This document shows, piece after piece, positions 1-8,706 of a stretch of DNA of 57,123 bases. Made by a program: the position numbers and the translations under genes. The notes under the pieces were generated by a model that was not told where the DNA came from, ran no database searches, and saw nothing but the letters and a program-made list of their open reading frames with translations. Origin of the DNA: an uncultured Planctomycetia bacterium (lineage in GTDB: Bacteria > Planctomycetota > Phycisphaerae > Phycisphaerales > SM1A02); NCBI GenBank assembly GCA_937871505.1, contig CALMPF010000060.1, positions 1-57,123 of the forward strand, in the 5' to 3' direction. Position 1 is the stretch's first letter, and each line of letters starts with the position of its first letter.

Positions 1-538
1 CTCCGTGCCGATCCTCCATGATCGGCTCCGGGAGGGGTTTTCAGACAGAACCTAGTCGCTCGCCGGTGCGCCGCAACGGCGTTTGTGGCTCGTCGATGGC
101 GATTTATGATCCGCAAATCACGAAGCCGCTCATGGGTGAGCGACGACAGCGAGGAGTGGGAGAGGCCTGGAAGGTCCGCCGCCCGGCGTGCCCGGACGGT
201 GGATTCGTAGCCGACAATCGCTTCAAAGCAAGATCAGGACTGACGTTACGAAACCGACGCGCCGTCCGGTTCGGACTGATCGGGAGGGCGACGGCCAGCC
301 CGGCGGGTGCTGGCACCTCGCCCGAGCCGGGCGAAAGCTCCGGACCTTTGCCGAGGGACTTCAGACCTTTGGCGCCAAACTCCGGACCTTTGGGGTCAAG
401 CTCCGGACCTTTGGCCGCTTGGTCGGGAACTGATCGGCGCGTGCCGGGGGAGTTCGCGTCACCCAGCACCTCTGCCGGGTTGGACCACCCTCGGGCACCG
501 ACATCGACGGGACACGCCTCCATCGCCGAGGCGTTCAC
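1..538. other. left-edge stretch without a recognisable gene
   Basis: I find no reading frame here that resembles a protein family. A type III methyltransferase (Mod) gene, the usual partner of the Res gene that follows, is not present, so it either lies left of the window or is absent. The only ordered structure is a set of four phased repeats at 338-412, annotated separately. The frames open across the stretch are low-complexity Arg/Pro/Ser-rich translations. Confidence 0.6.
338..412. repeat. four 12-bp repeats phased at exactly 21 bp
   Basis: The 12-mer CTCCGGACCTTT starts at 338, 380 and 401, and a variant CTTCAGACCTTT starts at 359, giving a spacing of exactly 21 bp throughout. In one frame this reads as a 7-residue repeat of the x-P-D-L-W-x-Q kind. 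It ends about 125 bp before the Res start. It could be an operator array facing one side of the helix (21 bp is two turns) or the remnant of a coding heptad repeat; I cannot decide which. Confidence 0.75.
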
Positions 539-3500
539 GTGAAACTCCAGTTCGACCCCAACCAGCCCTTCCAGCTCGACGCCATCGCGTCGGTCGTCGA
601 TCTCTTCGACGGCCAGCCGGTGGGCGACCCGGAGTTCACGCCGATCAGCCTTGGCGCCTGGGGCGAGGGGCTGCTGGAGGGCAGGGAGCGGACTGAGCTC
701 GGCATCGGCAACCGCCTGCTGCTCGACGGCGAGAAACTGCTGGCGAACACCCGCGCCGTGCAGGAACGCAACGACATCGATCTGGACGCCGAGGATGAGG
801 CCGATGGGGAGGGAGCGATTCCCCAACTGGACGCGTGGGACATCTTCGACAGCCCTGCGAATGCGGCGAGAGCGTGCCCGCACTTCTCCGTTGAGATGGA
901 GACAGGCACGGGGAAGACCTATGTCTACCTGCGGACCATCTTCGAGCTCTCCGAGCGATACGGCTTCCAGAAGTTCATCATCGTCGTGCCCAGCGTGGCC
1001 ATCCGCGAGGGCGTGCTCAAGAGCCTCGAGATCATGGCCGAGCACTTCCGCGCCCTTTACAACAACCGTCCCTTCGAGCACTTCGTCTACGACGCGAAGA
1101 AGGTCAGCCGTCTGCGGCATTTCGCGACGAGCAGCACCCTTCAGCTTCTCGTGATGAACATCGACGCGTTCCGGAAGAACTTCACCGGGACCGAGTCGGA
1201 GCAGAAGAGCAACGTCATCTACAAGGAGAGCGACAAGCTCTCCGGCCGCCAGCCGATCGAGTTCGTGCAGGCGGCCCGGCCCATCGTGATCATCGACGAG
1301 CCGCAGAGCGTGGACTCGACGGAGAAGGCACAAGAGGCGATCAAGGCGCTGAATCCCCTCTGCACGCTCCGCTACTCGGCGACGCACCGCAACCCGTACA
1401 ACCTCGTGTACCGGCTCGATCCGGTGCGGGCGTTCGAGCTGCGCCTGGTCAAGCAGATCGTGGTGGCGACCGCGTCGGCGGAGGGCGCCATGGATGGGGC
1501 GTTCGTGCGCGTCGAACAGATCGACTACAAGAAGGGCATCAAGGCGAAGCTCCGGATCAACAGGCAGGGAGCGGAAGGTCCGAAGCCGGCTTCGGTGACC
1601 GTCAAGCAGGGCGACGACCTCTTCACCAAGTCGAACGAGCGTGCGGAGTATCAGAACGGATACGAGGTCGCGGAGATCACCGCGGAGCCCGGGAGCGAGT
1701 TCATCCGCTTCGCCAACGGGCGGACGCTCCGTCTCGGCGAGGAGGTCGGAGGCGTCCGTGAGGACGTCTGGCGGGCGCAGATCAAGCACACGATCAAGCG
1801 GCACCTGGAGAAGGAGCTTCAGGTCAGGGGTCGCGGCATCAAGGTCCTGAGTCTCTTCTTCATCGACCGCGTGGCCAACTACCGCGAGTACGGCGAAGAC
1901 GGTCGGCCGATGCCGGGAAAGTTCGCGGTCGCCTTCGAGGAGGAACTGGCGTCGCTGGCCTCCGATGTCCGCTACGCCGAGATCGACTGGCTCCGACGCG
2001 TTCGGGAGGGCTCGATCGGGAAGCTGCACGACGGCTACTTCTCCGAGGACAGGAAGGGTGTCCTGAAGGACACCCGCGGAGACACGCAGGCAGACGACGA
2101 GACGTACGCGAAGATCATGCGGAACAAGGAGCAGTTGCTCTCGATCGAGGAGCCGCTGCGGTTCATCTTCAGCCACTCGGCGCTGCGCGAGGGGTGGGAC
2201 AACCCCAACGTGTTCCAGATCTGCACGCTCAACGAGACGGCCAGCGCCGTGAAGAAGCGACAGGAGATCGGTCGCGGGCTCCGGCTGCCGGTGGATCAGA
2301 GCGGCGCGAGGGTCTTCGACGACTCGGTGAACAAGCTCTACGTGATGGCCAACGAGAGCTACGAGGACTTTGCCAAGGCGCTCCAGACCGAGTACGAGAA
2401 CGACTGCGGCGTCACGTTCGGCAAGGTGCCGCTCTCGGCGCTCGCGAGGCTCACGTGGGTTCCGAACGAGGTTGAGGAGCCGGTCGGACGCGAAGGCGCC
2501 AAGGTGATCCGGGAGGCGCTGGTCGATCAGGGAATGCTCGATCGGGACGGCCGCATTCAGCCCGCATTCGATCCGCAGGCGGTGGCGTTCAGACTCGAGC
2601 TTCCGTCGGGCTATCGCGCGCTGACGTCCGCCGTCGTGGACGTGCTCGCGAGCTACCAGATCGAGCGGCATGTTCACCGCGAGCAGGATCGCAGGCAGAA
2701 TCCCTTGAAGAAGGCGGTCGTGCTCAGCCCTGAATTCCAGGCTCTCTGGGACCGGATCAAGGCCCGCACCACGTATCGCGTGGAGTTCCAGACTGACGAG
2801 CTCGTGCGCCGCGCGGTCACGGCAATCAAGCTGATGCCGAAGGTCGAAAGGTCGAAGATCGCCATCACCACCGGTGGCGTGCGGGTGAGGCGAGGCGGTG
2901 TCGATACGACTTTGGTCGGCGCGGCGGTCGAGGAGGTCGCCGTCGGAAGCCGCCCTGTGCCGGACGTGCTCGCGTACCTTCAGAACGAGACGGAACTCAC
3001 GCGTTCCACCATCGCGACGATTCTCCGCGAGGCCGGTCGGCTCGACGAGTTCTTCGAGAGTCCTCAGCGTTACATGGACGCGGTCGCCGCGATCCTCAAG
3101 GACGTCCTTCGCCGACTCCTCGTGGATGGCGTGAAGTACGACCGCCGACCGCACGGTGATCGCGATGCGAGCTGGGAGATGGTGCTCTTCGAGGACGAGG
3201 AGCTCGTCGACTACCTCACATCGCTGAAGGTCGGCAAGTCGGTCTACGAGTACGTGTCGTACGACTCGGAGGTCGAGCGGGAGTTCGCCCGCCAACTGGA
3301 CGAGCGCGAGGACATCAGGCTGTTCGTCAAGCTCCCGCGCGGGTTCAAGGTCGATACGCCGCTGGGTCAGTACAACCCGGACTGGGCGATCGTGAAGCAC
3401 GACGGTCAGGCCATCTACCTCGTGCGCGAGACCAAGGGCACGAAGGACTTCCTGAAGCTGCGCTCGATCGAAGCTGACAAGGTCCGATGCGGCATGAAGC

Positions 3501-3556
3501 ACTTCGCCACCCTTGGCGTCGACTTCAAGGTCGCGGTGACAGCCGACGAGGTGTGA
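539..3556 (+). CDS. res: type III restriction enzyme, Res (helicase-nuclease) subunit
   Basis: A 1005-residue SF2 translocase/nuclease. Walker A (METGTGKT) is at residues 120-127, a DEAD-like motif II (IIDEPQ) lies near 257, and motif VI (QEIGRGLRLP) near 578. The C-terminal 70 residues carry a PD...ExK nuclease signature (NPDW, then RETKG). Together these are the ATPase and the DNA-cleavage domain of type III restriction enzymes, which cut between two head-to-head unmodified sites in complex with the methyltransferase Mod. The start is GTG at 539; no better start lies upstream. No Mod gene is visible, so the protein may pair with a gene left of the window or work as a Mod-less defence helicase-nuclease. 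It converges with the HicA gene. Family assignment is confident; substrate specificity cannot be read. Confidence 0.9.
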   Translation: MKLQFDPNQPFQLDAIASVVDLFDGQPVGDPEFTPISLGAWGEGLLEGRERTELGIGNRLLLDGEKLLANTRAVQERNDIDLDAEDEADGEGAIPQLDAWDIFDSPANAARACPHFSVEMETGTGKTYVYLRTIFELSERYGFQKFIIVVPSVAIREGVLKSLEIMAEHFRALYNNRPFEHFVYDAKKVSRLRHFATSSTLQLLVMNIDAFRKNFTGTESEQKSNVIYKESDKLSGRQPIEFVQAARPIVIIDEPQSVDSTEKAQEAIKALNPLCTLRYSATHRNPYNLVYRLDPVRAFELRLVKQIVVATASAEGAMDGAFVRVEQIDYKKGIKAKLRINRQGAEGPKPASVTVKQGDDLFTKSNERAEYQNGYEVAEITAEPGSEFIRFANGRTLRLGEEVGGVREDVWRAQIKHTIKRHLEKELQVRGRGIKVLSLFFIDRVANYREYGEDGRPMPGKFAVAFEEELASLASDVRYAEIDWLRRVREGSIGKLHDGYFSEDRKGVLKDTRGDTQADDETYAKIMRNKEQLLSIEEPLRFIFSHSALREGWDNPNVFQICTLNETASAVKKRQEIGRGLRLPVDQSGARVFDDSVNKLYVMANESYEDFAKALQTEYENDCGVTFGKVPLSALARLTWVPNEVEEPVGREGAKVIREALVDQGMLDRDGRIQPAFDPQAVAFRLELPSGYRALTSAVVDVLASYQIERHVHREQDRRQNPLKKAVVLSPEFQALWDRIKARTTYRVEFQTDELVRRAVTAIKLMPKVERSKIAITTGGVRVRRGGVDTTLVGAAVEEVAVGSRPVPDVLAYLQNETELTRSTIATILREAGRLDEFFESPQRYMDAVAAILKDVLRRLLVDGVKYDRRPHGDRDASWEMVLFEDEELVDYLTSLKVGKSVYEYVSYDSEVEREFARQLDEREDIRLFVKLPRGFKVDTPLGQYNPDWAIVKHDGQAIYLVRETKGTKDFLKLRSIEADKVRCGMKHFATLGVDFKVAVTADEV

Positions 3557-3631
3557 CCCCGCCCGCCGAGGCCTGCAACCCGCCCGGCCGGCCGAGCGCC
3601 CGCCTTCCGACCCCGCCAGAGGGTTTCGGGG

Positions 3632-3973
3632 TCACCCAGCGTCCCGACGAGAGTTCCTCTCGGTGACGTACATGATCGATCGCACGTCGAGGCCGCGGCG
3701 GGTCAAAGCGGCACCGTCGCCGTGATCGGATCGCTCGAAAAGCTTGGGGAGCAGTTTGTCGCGTTCGAGGTGGGCGTGCGTCGCGAGCTCACGGAGAACA
3801 CCGCTCAGCGTGACGACCTTGAGCCGGCCATGGGCCGGAACCGTGATGCTGTGCGGGGAAGGGTGCTGGGTCGAGCGTCGGATGTGGCTGCCGCGCTGAT
3901 GGTCGACGGCGTAGCCGATGCGTGTGAGCGCCCGCGCCGACGCGAGGCCCGGGATGTCGCGCGGCAACTTCAT
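3632..3973 (-). CDS. hicA: HicA-family mRNA interferase toxin
   Basis: The 113-residue product opens with MKLPRDIPG, then R-x-G-Y and the core motif RGSHIR, where the glycine-serine-histidine carries the catalytic His of the double-stranded-RNA-binding-like HicA fold. The blocks ITVPAHG and LSGVLRE also match. HicA cleaves mRNA during translation and is neutralised by HicB. Homologues usually end near LLxKLF (residue about 82); this frame runs 30 residues further, perhaps after loss of the original stop. The ATG overlaps the HicB stop as ATGA, the normal antitoxin-first coupling seen in several HicBA loci. It lies beside the restriction gene, a common defence-island arrangement. Confidence 0.8.
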   Translation of the reverse strand: MKLPRDIPGLASARALTRIGYAVDHQRGSHIRRSTQHPSPHSITVPAHGRLKVVTLSGVLRELATHAHLERDKLLPKLFERSDHGDGAALTRRGLDVRSIMYVTERNSRRDAG

Positions 3974-4197
3974 GCCGCGATGAGTTCGTCGCGCACGTGA
4001 TGCAGACGGACGATCTTCGGACGCATGACCTCATCAGGAAGATGGCGTCGGACCGCATCGCGGACTTTCTCGCGGAGCTGTTCGGGAGTGTCGCCCTGCG
4101 TGAAGATCGATGAGCCGACCGCGTGCGCCGTGAAGCGGGCCGCGGAAGCGGCCAAGCACCCAGCTTCCCGGGGCCTCCCGGCGTCAGGGTGCTTCAC
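3970..4197 (-). CDS. hicB: HicB-like antitoxin, N-terminus degenerate
   Basis: The 75-residue product contains the partial RNase-H-like HicB core: FTAHAVGSSIFTQGD, then EQLREKVRDAVRRH and a C-terminal VRLHHVRDELIA. Family members start with a beta strand of the type xIIFxVEExxEGGF before FTA; here that strand is replaced by an Ala/Arg/Pro-rich stretch read from a GTG at 4197. Either the true start is internal or a frameshift has eroded the first strand. Coupled by ATGA overlap to hicA. It would bind HicA and probably repress its own operon, but no DNA-binding domain is visible in this short form. Confidence 0.7.
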   Translation of the reverse strand: MKHPDAGRPREAGCLAASAARFTAHAVGSSIFTQGDTPEQLREKVRDAVRRHLPDEVMRPKIVRLHHVRDELIAA

Positions 4198-4262
4198 GGC
4201 CCCCTCTGGGCCCCTTCTGGGGCGCTTCGGGGGCGCTTCGGGGTCCGTTTCCGGGGCGGGGC

Positions 4263-4291
4263 TTGACCCGGACGCTTCGGCGCTCCATCAT
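4263..4291 (+). promoter_or_regulatory. candidate sigma-70-type promoter for rho, with a long leader
   Basis: TTGACC (4263-4268), a 17-bp spacer and CATCAT (4286-4291) form the best promoter-like pair upstream of rho. Transcription from here would give a leader of about 405 nt before the ATG at 4705. Short GC-rich direct repeats (GGGGCGCTTC type) sit just upstream at about 4219-4240. The leader itself, about 4299-4704, holds no convincing gene. Rho is autoregulated through its leader in Escherichia coli, which would fit, but this is inference. Confidence 0.4.
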
Positions 4292-4704
4292 GGTGCCGAC
4301 CTTCGGGGACCCTCGGTGGGGCGATCGGCAGGCACGCCGTCGAGAAAGCGACGGCGATGACCGCCGAACGAGCCCGCCCGAACGCCACAAGCCGCTCGCT
4401 TCGCCCCATTGCCGTTCGGCAAGGGCGAATCGAGGCGAACCGGCACGATGGCGTTCGATCTGTCGAGGTCCAGACCCGTCCACCGGCAGCGCGCGATCGA
4501 GCACGGACTCTCGCTCGCCCTGCGCGGACGCGGCCCCGAGTCCTCCGCCCGTCGCCACGTCGTGGACGCTGGAACGCCGCGCGAGCACACCCACCCGCCA
4601 TCGGCAGGCCGCTCCTGCCGTGGCTTCGCACCGCATGGAGAGCGCCGTCCGGCATCGCGCCGGGCAGCCACGGGCACCCCGCCCGGCAGGAGACGCCGAT
4701 CACG

Positions 4705-6153
4705 ATGTCGAAGAAGGCCGCTCGCCGTCGCCGCCGCAACAAGGGCGGCGGTGGTCACTATCAGGCGCCGTCCGCCGCGCCGGTCACGCTCGCCCCGGGC
4801 ACCGTTCCTTCGGACGAGCAGTTGGAGGCCGAGGCTGCTGCGCTGGAAGAGGAGATCCAGGGGAAGTACGACCTCGCGAAGAAGGACGATCTGAACCTCG
4901 TCGCCCTCCAGAAGATGGGCAACGACCAGCTCTTCAAGATCGCGAAGAAGGAGAAGCTGGTCGACTACCAGTCGCTGCCCAAGCAGCGGCTGATCTTCGA
5001 GATCGTCAAGGCCCGCGCCCAGAAGCAGGGCCTCATGCTCGCCGAGGGCACGCTCGAGATCATGCCCGACGGGTTCGGCTTCCTCCGCAGCCCCGAGTAC
5101 TCGTACCTGCCCTCTCCGGACGACGTCTACGTCAGCCCGTCGCAGATCCGCCGCTTCGCGCTGCGCAAGGGGCAGGTCGTCAAGGGGCTGATCCGCCCGC
5201 CGAAGGAGCAGGAGACGTACTTCGCGCTGCTGCGCGTCGAGGAGGTCAACGGGCGCGACCCGGCCGTCCTTCACGACCTGCCCACGTTCGAGAACCTCAC
5301 GCCGCTGCACCCGAACAAGCGGATCCACCTCGAGGTCATCGGCCAGCCGCAGCGGATCGAGACGCGGATCATCGACCTCGTCTCCCCGCTGGGCTTCGGC
5401 CAGCGGGCGCTGATCGTCGCCCCGCCGCGGACCGGCAAGACGGTGATCCTCCAGCAGATGGCCAGCTCGATCACCACCAACCACCCGGATGTGCACGTGA
5501 TCGTGCTGCTCGTCGACGAGCGGCCCGAGGAGGTCACGGACTTCCGCCGGAACACCTCGGGCAACATCGAGGTCGTCGCCAGCACGTTCGACGAGGAGGC
5601 CTCGCGGCACATCCAGATCGCGGAGATCGTCGCGGACAAGGCGAAGCGCATGGTCGAGTTCGGCGACCACGTCGTGATCCTGCTCGACTCGATCACGCGC
5701 CTCGCCCGAGGCTACAACAACGCCATGCCCAATTCGGGCAAGATCGGCTCGGGCGGCGTGGACAACGCGGCGCTCATCAAGCCCAAGAAGTTCTTCGGCG
5801 CCGCCCGCAACATCGAGAACGGCGGCTCGCTCACGATCGTCGGCACGGCCCTGGTCGACACCGGCTCGCGCGCGGACGAAGTGATCTTCGAGGAGTTCAA
5901 GGGGACCGGCAACGCCGAGCTTCACCTCGACCGCAAGCTCGTCGAGAAGCGCGTCTGGCCCGCGATCGACATCGGCGCCAGCGGCACCCGGCGCGAGGAG
6001 CTCCTGCTCGAACCCAAGGAGCACGAGCTCGTCGTCCGGCTGCGCAAGGTCGTCTCCGACATGAACGTCGTCGAAGCGATGGAGCTGCTCCGCAGCCGCC
6101 TCGGCAAGACGAAGTCGAACGGAGAGTTCCTCCTGACGATGTCGATGGGGTGA
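4705..6153 (+). CDS. rho: transcription termination factor Rho
   Basis: 482 residues from the ATG at 4705, chosen because the conserved protein begins right after it and AGGAG lies 12 nt upstream; frames open further upstream only add Arg/Pro-rich noise. A Lys/Arg-rich basic tip ([10 protein letters not shown]) and an acidic linker precede the Rho N-terminal helical domain (about 60-105). The cold-shock-like RNA-binding domain includes [10 protein letters not shown]. The RecA-type motor has Walker A (APPRTGKT), Walker B ([10 protein letters not shown]) and the Q/R loop region near [10 protein letters not shown]. Rho is a ring hexamer that loads on untranslated RNA and unwinds it from RNA polymerase. 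Several genes in this window are followed by hairpins without U-tracts, which makes Rho-dependent ends plausible. Confidence 0.97.
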   Translation: MSKKAARRRRRNKGGGGHYQAPSAAPVTLAPGTVPSDEQLEAEAAALEEEIQGKYDLAKKDDLNLVALQKMGNDQLFKIAKKEKLVDYQSLPKQRLIFEIVKARAQKQGLMLAEGTLEIMPDGFGFLRSPEYSYLPSPDDVYVSPSQIRRFALRKGQVVKGLIRPPKEQETYFALLRVEEVNGRDPAVLHDLPTFENLTPLHPNKRIHLEVIGQPQRIETRIIDLVSPLGFGQRALIVAPPRTGKTVILQQMASSITTNHPDVHVIVLLVDERPEEVTDFRRNTSGNIEVVASTFDEEASRHIQIAEIVADKAKRMVEFGDHVVILLDSITRLARGYNNAMPNSGKIGSGGVDNAALIKPKKFFGAARNIENGGSLTIVGTALVDTGSRADEVIFEEFKGTGNAELHLDRKLVEKRVWPAIDIGASGTRREELLLEPKEHELVVRLRKVVSDMNVVEAMELLRSRLGKTKSNGEFLLTMSMG

Positions 6154-6734
6154 TGGCGAGAAGATCGGCGGCCTGGCGCAGCGTCGCGACGTCCGTCTCG
6201 CCCTGACCCGACGCGGCGCGCGGGAGATGAAGGCGACGGAAGGGAGTCCGATCACGAACAGGATGGACCCGCTGCGAACTCCGAGTCAGCGCAGCCGCCT
6301 GCGCCTCCCGCGGAGCCTGGTCCGGAGCAGCGCAGTGCACGCGGCCTCGGTCCCGCCGGTGTGGAGCTCGTCCGGTTCATCCTGAACCCGGAGAGCAGGC
6401 CGTCTCGGGATCTGGGGGTGCGGTCCCGGACCATCGCAGCGCCGCCGGTCCAGCTCACGAAGGGCAGCACCGATCAGACTCAAGAGCCCGCTCGCCATCG
6501 CCTACAGAGCACTTTCGCCACAGGCTGCGGGGCGGGGAGGCGGCAGCGATTCCTCGAACAGGACCGGCTGGTCTCCTGAGCGCCGCTCGCATCCTGTCCA
6601 GAGAGCCGGGTCCTCTCCACTTCACTCGACGATCGGCCATCCCGCCCCCATCGAGTGCGAGCGCCGTGGCCGTGCCGAGCAGCAGGCCGGGTCACCGATC
6701 CGTCAGCGGGACCGGGTCACGCCCGATCGTCGGA
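6154..6734. other. 580-bp spacer, no gene seen
   Basis: Between the rho stop and the stop of the convergent SGNH hydrolase gene. I see no reading frame with family resemblance, no T-tract terminator and no tRNA. Short GC-rich inverted segments occur but none forms a long perfect stem. Confidence 0.5.
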
Positions 6735-8237
6735 TCACCGCTGATCCTTCGCGACCGGATCGCCGGCGGCGCTCGTCCACGCCGAGAGCAGGATGCCGAG
6801 ATCGGCACCGTCGATGACGCCGTTCCCGTCAAGGTCCGAGCCGATCAGGCAGCTCTGGTGGGTCGCGGGGCCCCATGTGGCCAGCAGCAGGCCGAGATCA
6901 CCTCCGTCGATGACGCCATCGTCATTGAAATCGCAGGCCGTGCGGCCGATCGAGTGCAGCGTCGCGCTCAGCACGCCGGCGAGCGTCCGCTGTCCGGCGA
7001 CATTGAGATGCACGAAGTCCGCGAGGTACGGGGTGTTGCCGGGACCCCATCCGAGATCCTCGAACGTGATCCGGCGCAGGTTGATCGCGGCCAGATTCGC
7101 GCCTTCGGCGGCGACCTCGGCGGCGACTCCGGGCTGGGCGTCGAATGCCGCCTGCTGCGCGGGCGTGTACTGGTTCCGGTGAACGTCGCCGGCGATCACG
7201 ATGGGAAAGGTCGGGTCGTTCGTCGAGGCGCGAATCCAGGCGATGGCGTCGACGAGATCCCGCTTCCACTCGTGCGGCGCGATGAGGAGCGCTGCGTCGT
7301 TGACGCCGAAGTGAAGCACGGCGAGGTGATAGCCCAGACCCGCGAACATCCAGCCGGAGTCGCCGTGCTGCGCCACGAGGTCTCGGACGCGAGCGCCCGT
7401 CGAACCGAGAGACTGCACCACCACCCCTCGGTGGTTGCCGCAGTCGACGTAGCGCAGGCCGATGATCTCTGTCGTCGCCTCCGTGCTCGTGCCCCAGAGC
7501 TCGACCTGCATGTAGGGCTTGCCATCGAAGTTCAGAGGCGGAGTCCAGGCGGAACGAAGTTCGATCGGTCCTGCCGAGGCGAGATCGGGATGAAGCTCGC
7601 CGCTGCCGGTCGAGGGGACGAAGTAGCTGATCACGCTCGCGGGCTGCGGCATGGCCTTCCATGAGACGCCGCCGCTCACCGGCTTGGTCGCGAGCAGGAT
7701 CTCCGCGCGGACGTCCGCACCCGCCCAGTCGAAGTAGGGCTCGACCGGAAGCAGCGGATCGGCGGTCAGCGATCCATCGAAGAGGAGCATCGCGATCATG
7801 CCGTACGCCTGTCCCGACTGCGACTTCGCCCAGTGCTGGCGCGGCGTGATGTTCGGGAGCCGGGCACTCTCCGGGATCCCTGAAAGCGGCCCCGAGGGCG
7901 AGGCGATGGCGCCCCGCCACAGCCAATCGGCGGGAGGACTGCCCCCGCCGACCCCGCGGTTCGACATGACCACCGTCTCGCCGACGAAGCCATGGCGGCG
8001 AAAGAAGCGCTCGTTGAGGTTCGGAACGTAACTTGATCCGGCTCCCCCGGGAGAAGTCTCCTGCGAGTCGCCGATCAGCGCGATCCGGAGCATCGACGCG
8101 TGACCGCCGCAGAGCAGCGTCCGGAAGTGCTCTGGATTCGAGGCGACGACGCGGGGGACGTCCATCCACGAGGGCGGCTCGCCGGCGCCCGCGGCGAGGA
8201 TGACCCAGAGCACCGAGGTCGAGAGGAGTCCGGGCAT
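6735..8237 (-). CDS. secreted SGNH/GDSL hydrolase with C-terminal dockerin-like repeats
   Basis: 500 residues. A hydrophobic N-terminal segment (LLSTSVLWVILAAGAG) acts as a signal peptide. Block I of the SGNH family appears as ALIGDSQE with the nucleophile Ser, and block V as the D-x-x-H pair in DFVHLN near residue 415. These enzymes hydrolyse acyl or acetyl esters, often on polysaccharides. The last 75 residues hold two calcium-loop repeats (DFNDDGVIDGGDLG and DLDGNGVIDGADLG, each followed by LL..W), the dockerin-like tail shared with three other genes in this window. The tail probably tethers or sorts the exported protein. Start ATG sits five nt after a -10-like box, so the mRNA may be almost leaderless. 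The substrate is not deducible. Confidence 0.85.
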   Translation of the reverse strand: MPGLLSTSVLWVILAAGAGEPPSWMDVPRVVASNPEHFRTLLCGGHASMLRIALIGDSQETSPGGAGSSYVPNLNERFFRRHGFVGETVVMSNRGVGGGSPPADWLWRGAIASPSGPLSGIPESARLPNITPRQHWAKSQSGQAYGMIAMLLFDGSLTADPLLPVEPYFDWAGADVRAEILLATKPVSGGVSWKAMPQPASVISYFVPSTGSGELHPDLASAGPIELRSAWTPPLNFDGKPYMQVELWGTSTEATTEIIGLRYVDCGNHRGVVVQSLGSTGARVRDLVAQHGDSGWMFAGLGYHLAVLHFGVNDAALLIAPHEWKRDLVDAIAWIRASTNDPTFPIVIAGDVHRNQYTPAQQAAFDAQPGVAAEVAAEGANLAAINLRRITFEDLGWGPGNTPYLADFVHLNVAGQRTLAGVLSATLHSIGRTACDFNDDGVIDGGDLGLLLATWGPATHQSCLIGSDLDGNGVIDGADLGILLSAWTSAAGDPVAKDQR

Positions 8238-8242
8238 GGCGC

Positions 8243-8271
8243 AGTCTTTCGGAGCCGACGGTTCAAGTCAA
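8243..8271 (-). promoter_or_regulatory. promoter of the SGNH hydrolase gene
   Basis: On the minus strand TTGACT (8266-8271), a 17-bp spacer and AAGACT (8243-8248) precede the ATG at 8237 by only 5 nt. The -35 is good, the -10 is poor. If used, the transcript would start inside or right at the start codon. Confidence 0.45.
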
Positions 8272-8432
8272 CGCTGAGGTCGGCGGGGCCTCGCGGACTC
8301 CCGGTGGGCGGCGGAAACCCCAGCGCGTTCGCGCCGGGCTTCGTCGCGGCGACGAGACGGTCAACCCCCTTCGGTTGTTCGAGGCCCGCTCCTGACTCGG
8401 CGTGAGGCACGGTCGACGACCCGGTGCCGGAA

Positions 8433-8538
8433 CGGCACCAATCGACGCGGCGCCGTCGTGGAGTGAATCGCCCGGCGCCGTCCCGGCACCAGTCGCATCG
8501 GCGCCGCCGTGGCACCGATCGCATCGACACCACCGTCG
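8433..8538. repeat. imperfect direct repeats in the spacer 8238-8706
   Basis: A 29-bp unit of the form CGGCACCA-r-TCG...CGGCGCCG-y-CGTGG occurs at 8433-8461 and 8484-8512, with a partial third copy at 8511-8538. Each unit contains the palindrome CGGCGCCG. The rest of the 469-bp spacer between the SGNH gene and the tube gene shows no gene; in particular no baseplate, LysM or spike gene of a contractile system. Confidence 0.5.
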
Positions 8539-8706
8539 CGAGCGGCGGAGGCCCATCGTTGAAGGAGCGCACGGCTCCACCCGGCCTGCTTTCAGCACAT
8601 CTCGGCGGGCGAGCGCCTCGCGACCGTCGAGCGCCCGCGCCACCGCTCTCAGACGGTCACGCTGCTGCGCGGCGTCCTCGATCGAGATCATCCGGCTCGA
8701 TCGCGA

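Noticed and set aside
104..3502. Open minus-strand frame of over 1100 codons across the res gene
   Set aside because: It is antisense to a well-matched Res protein, its translation is Arg/Leu/Asp-rich without any domain, and such long shadows are common in GC-rich DNA with strong third-position bias.
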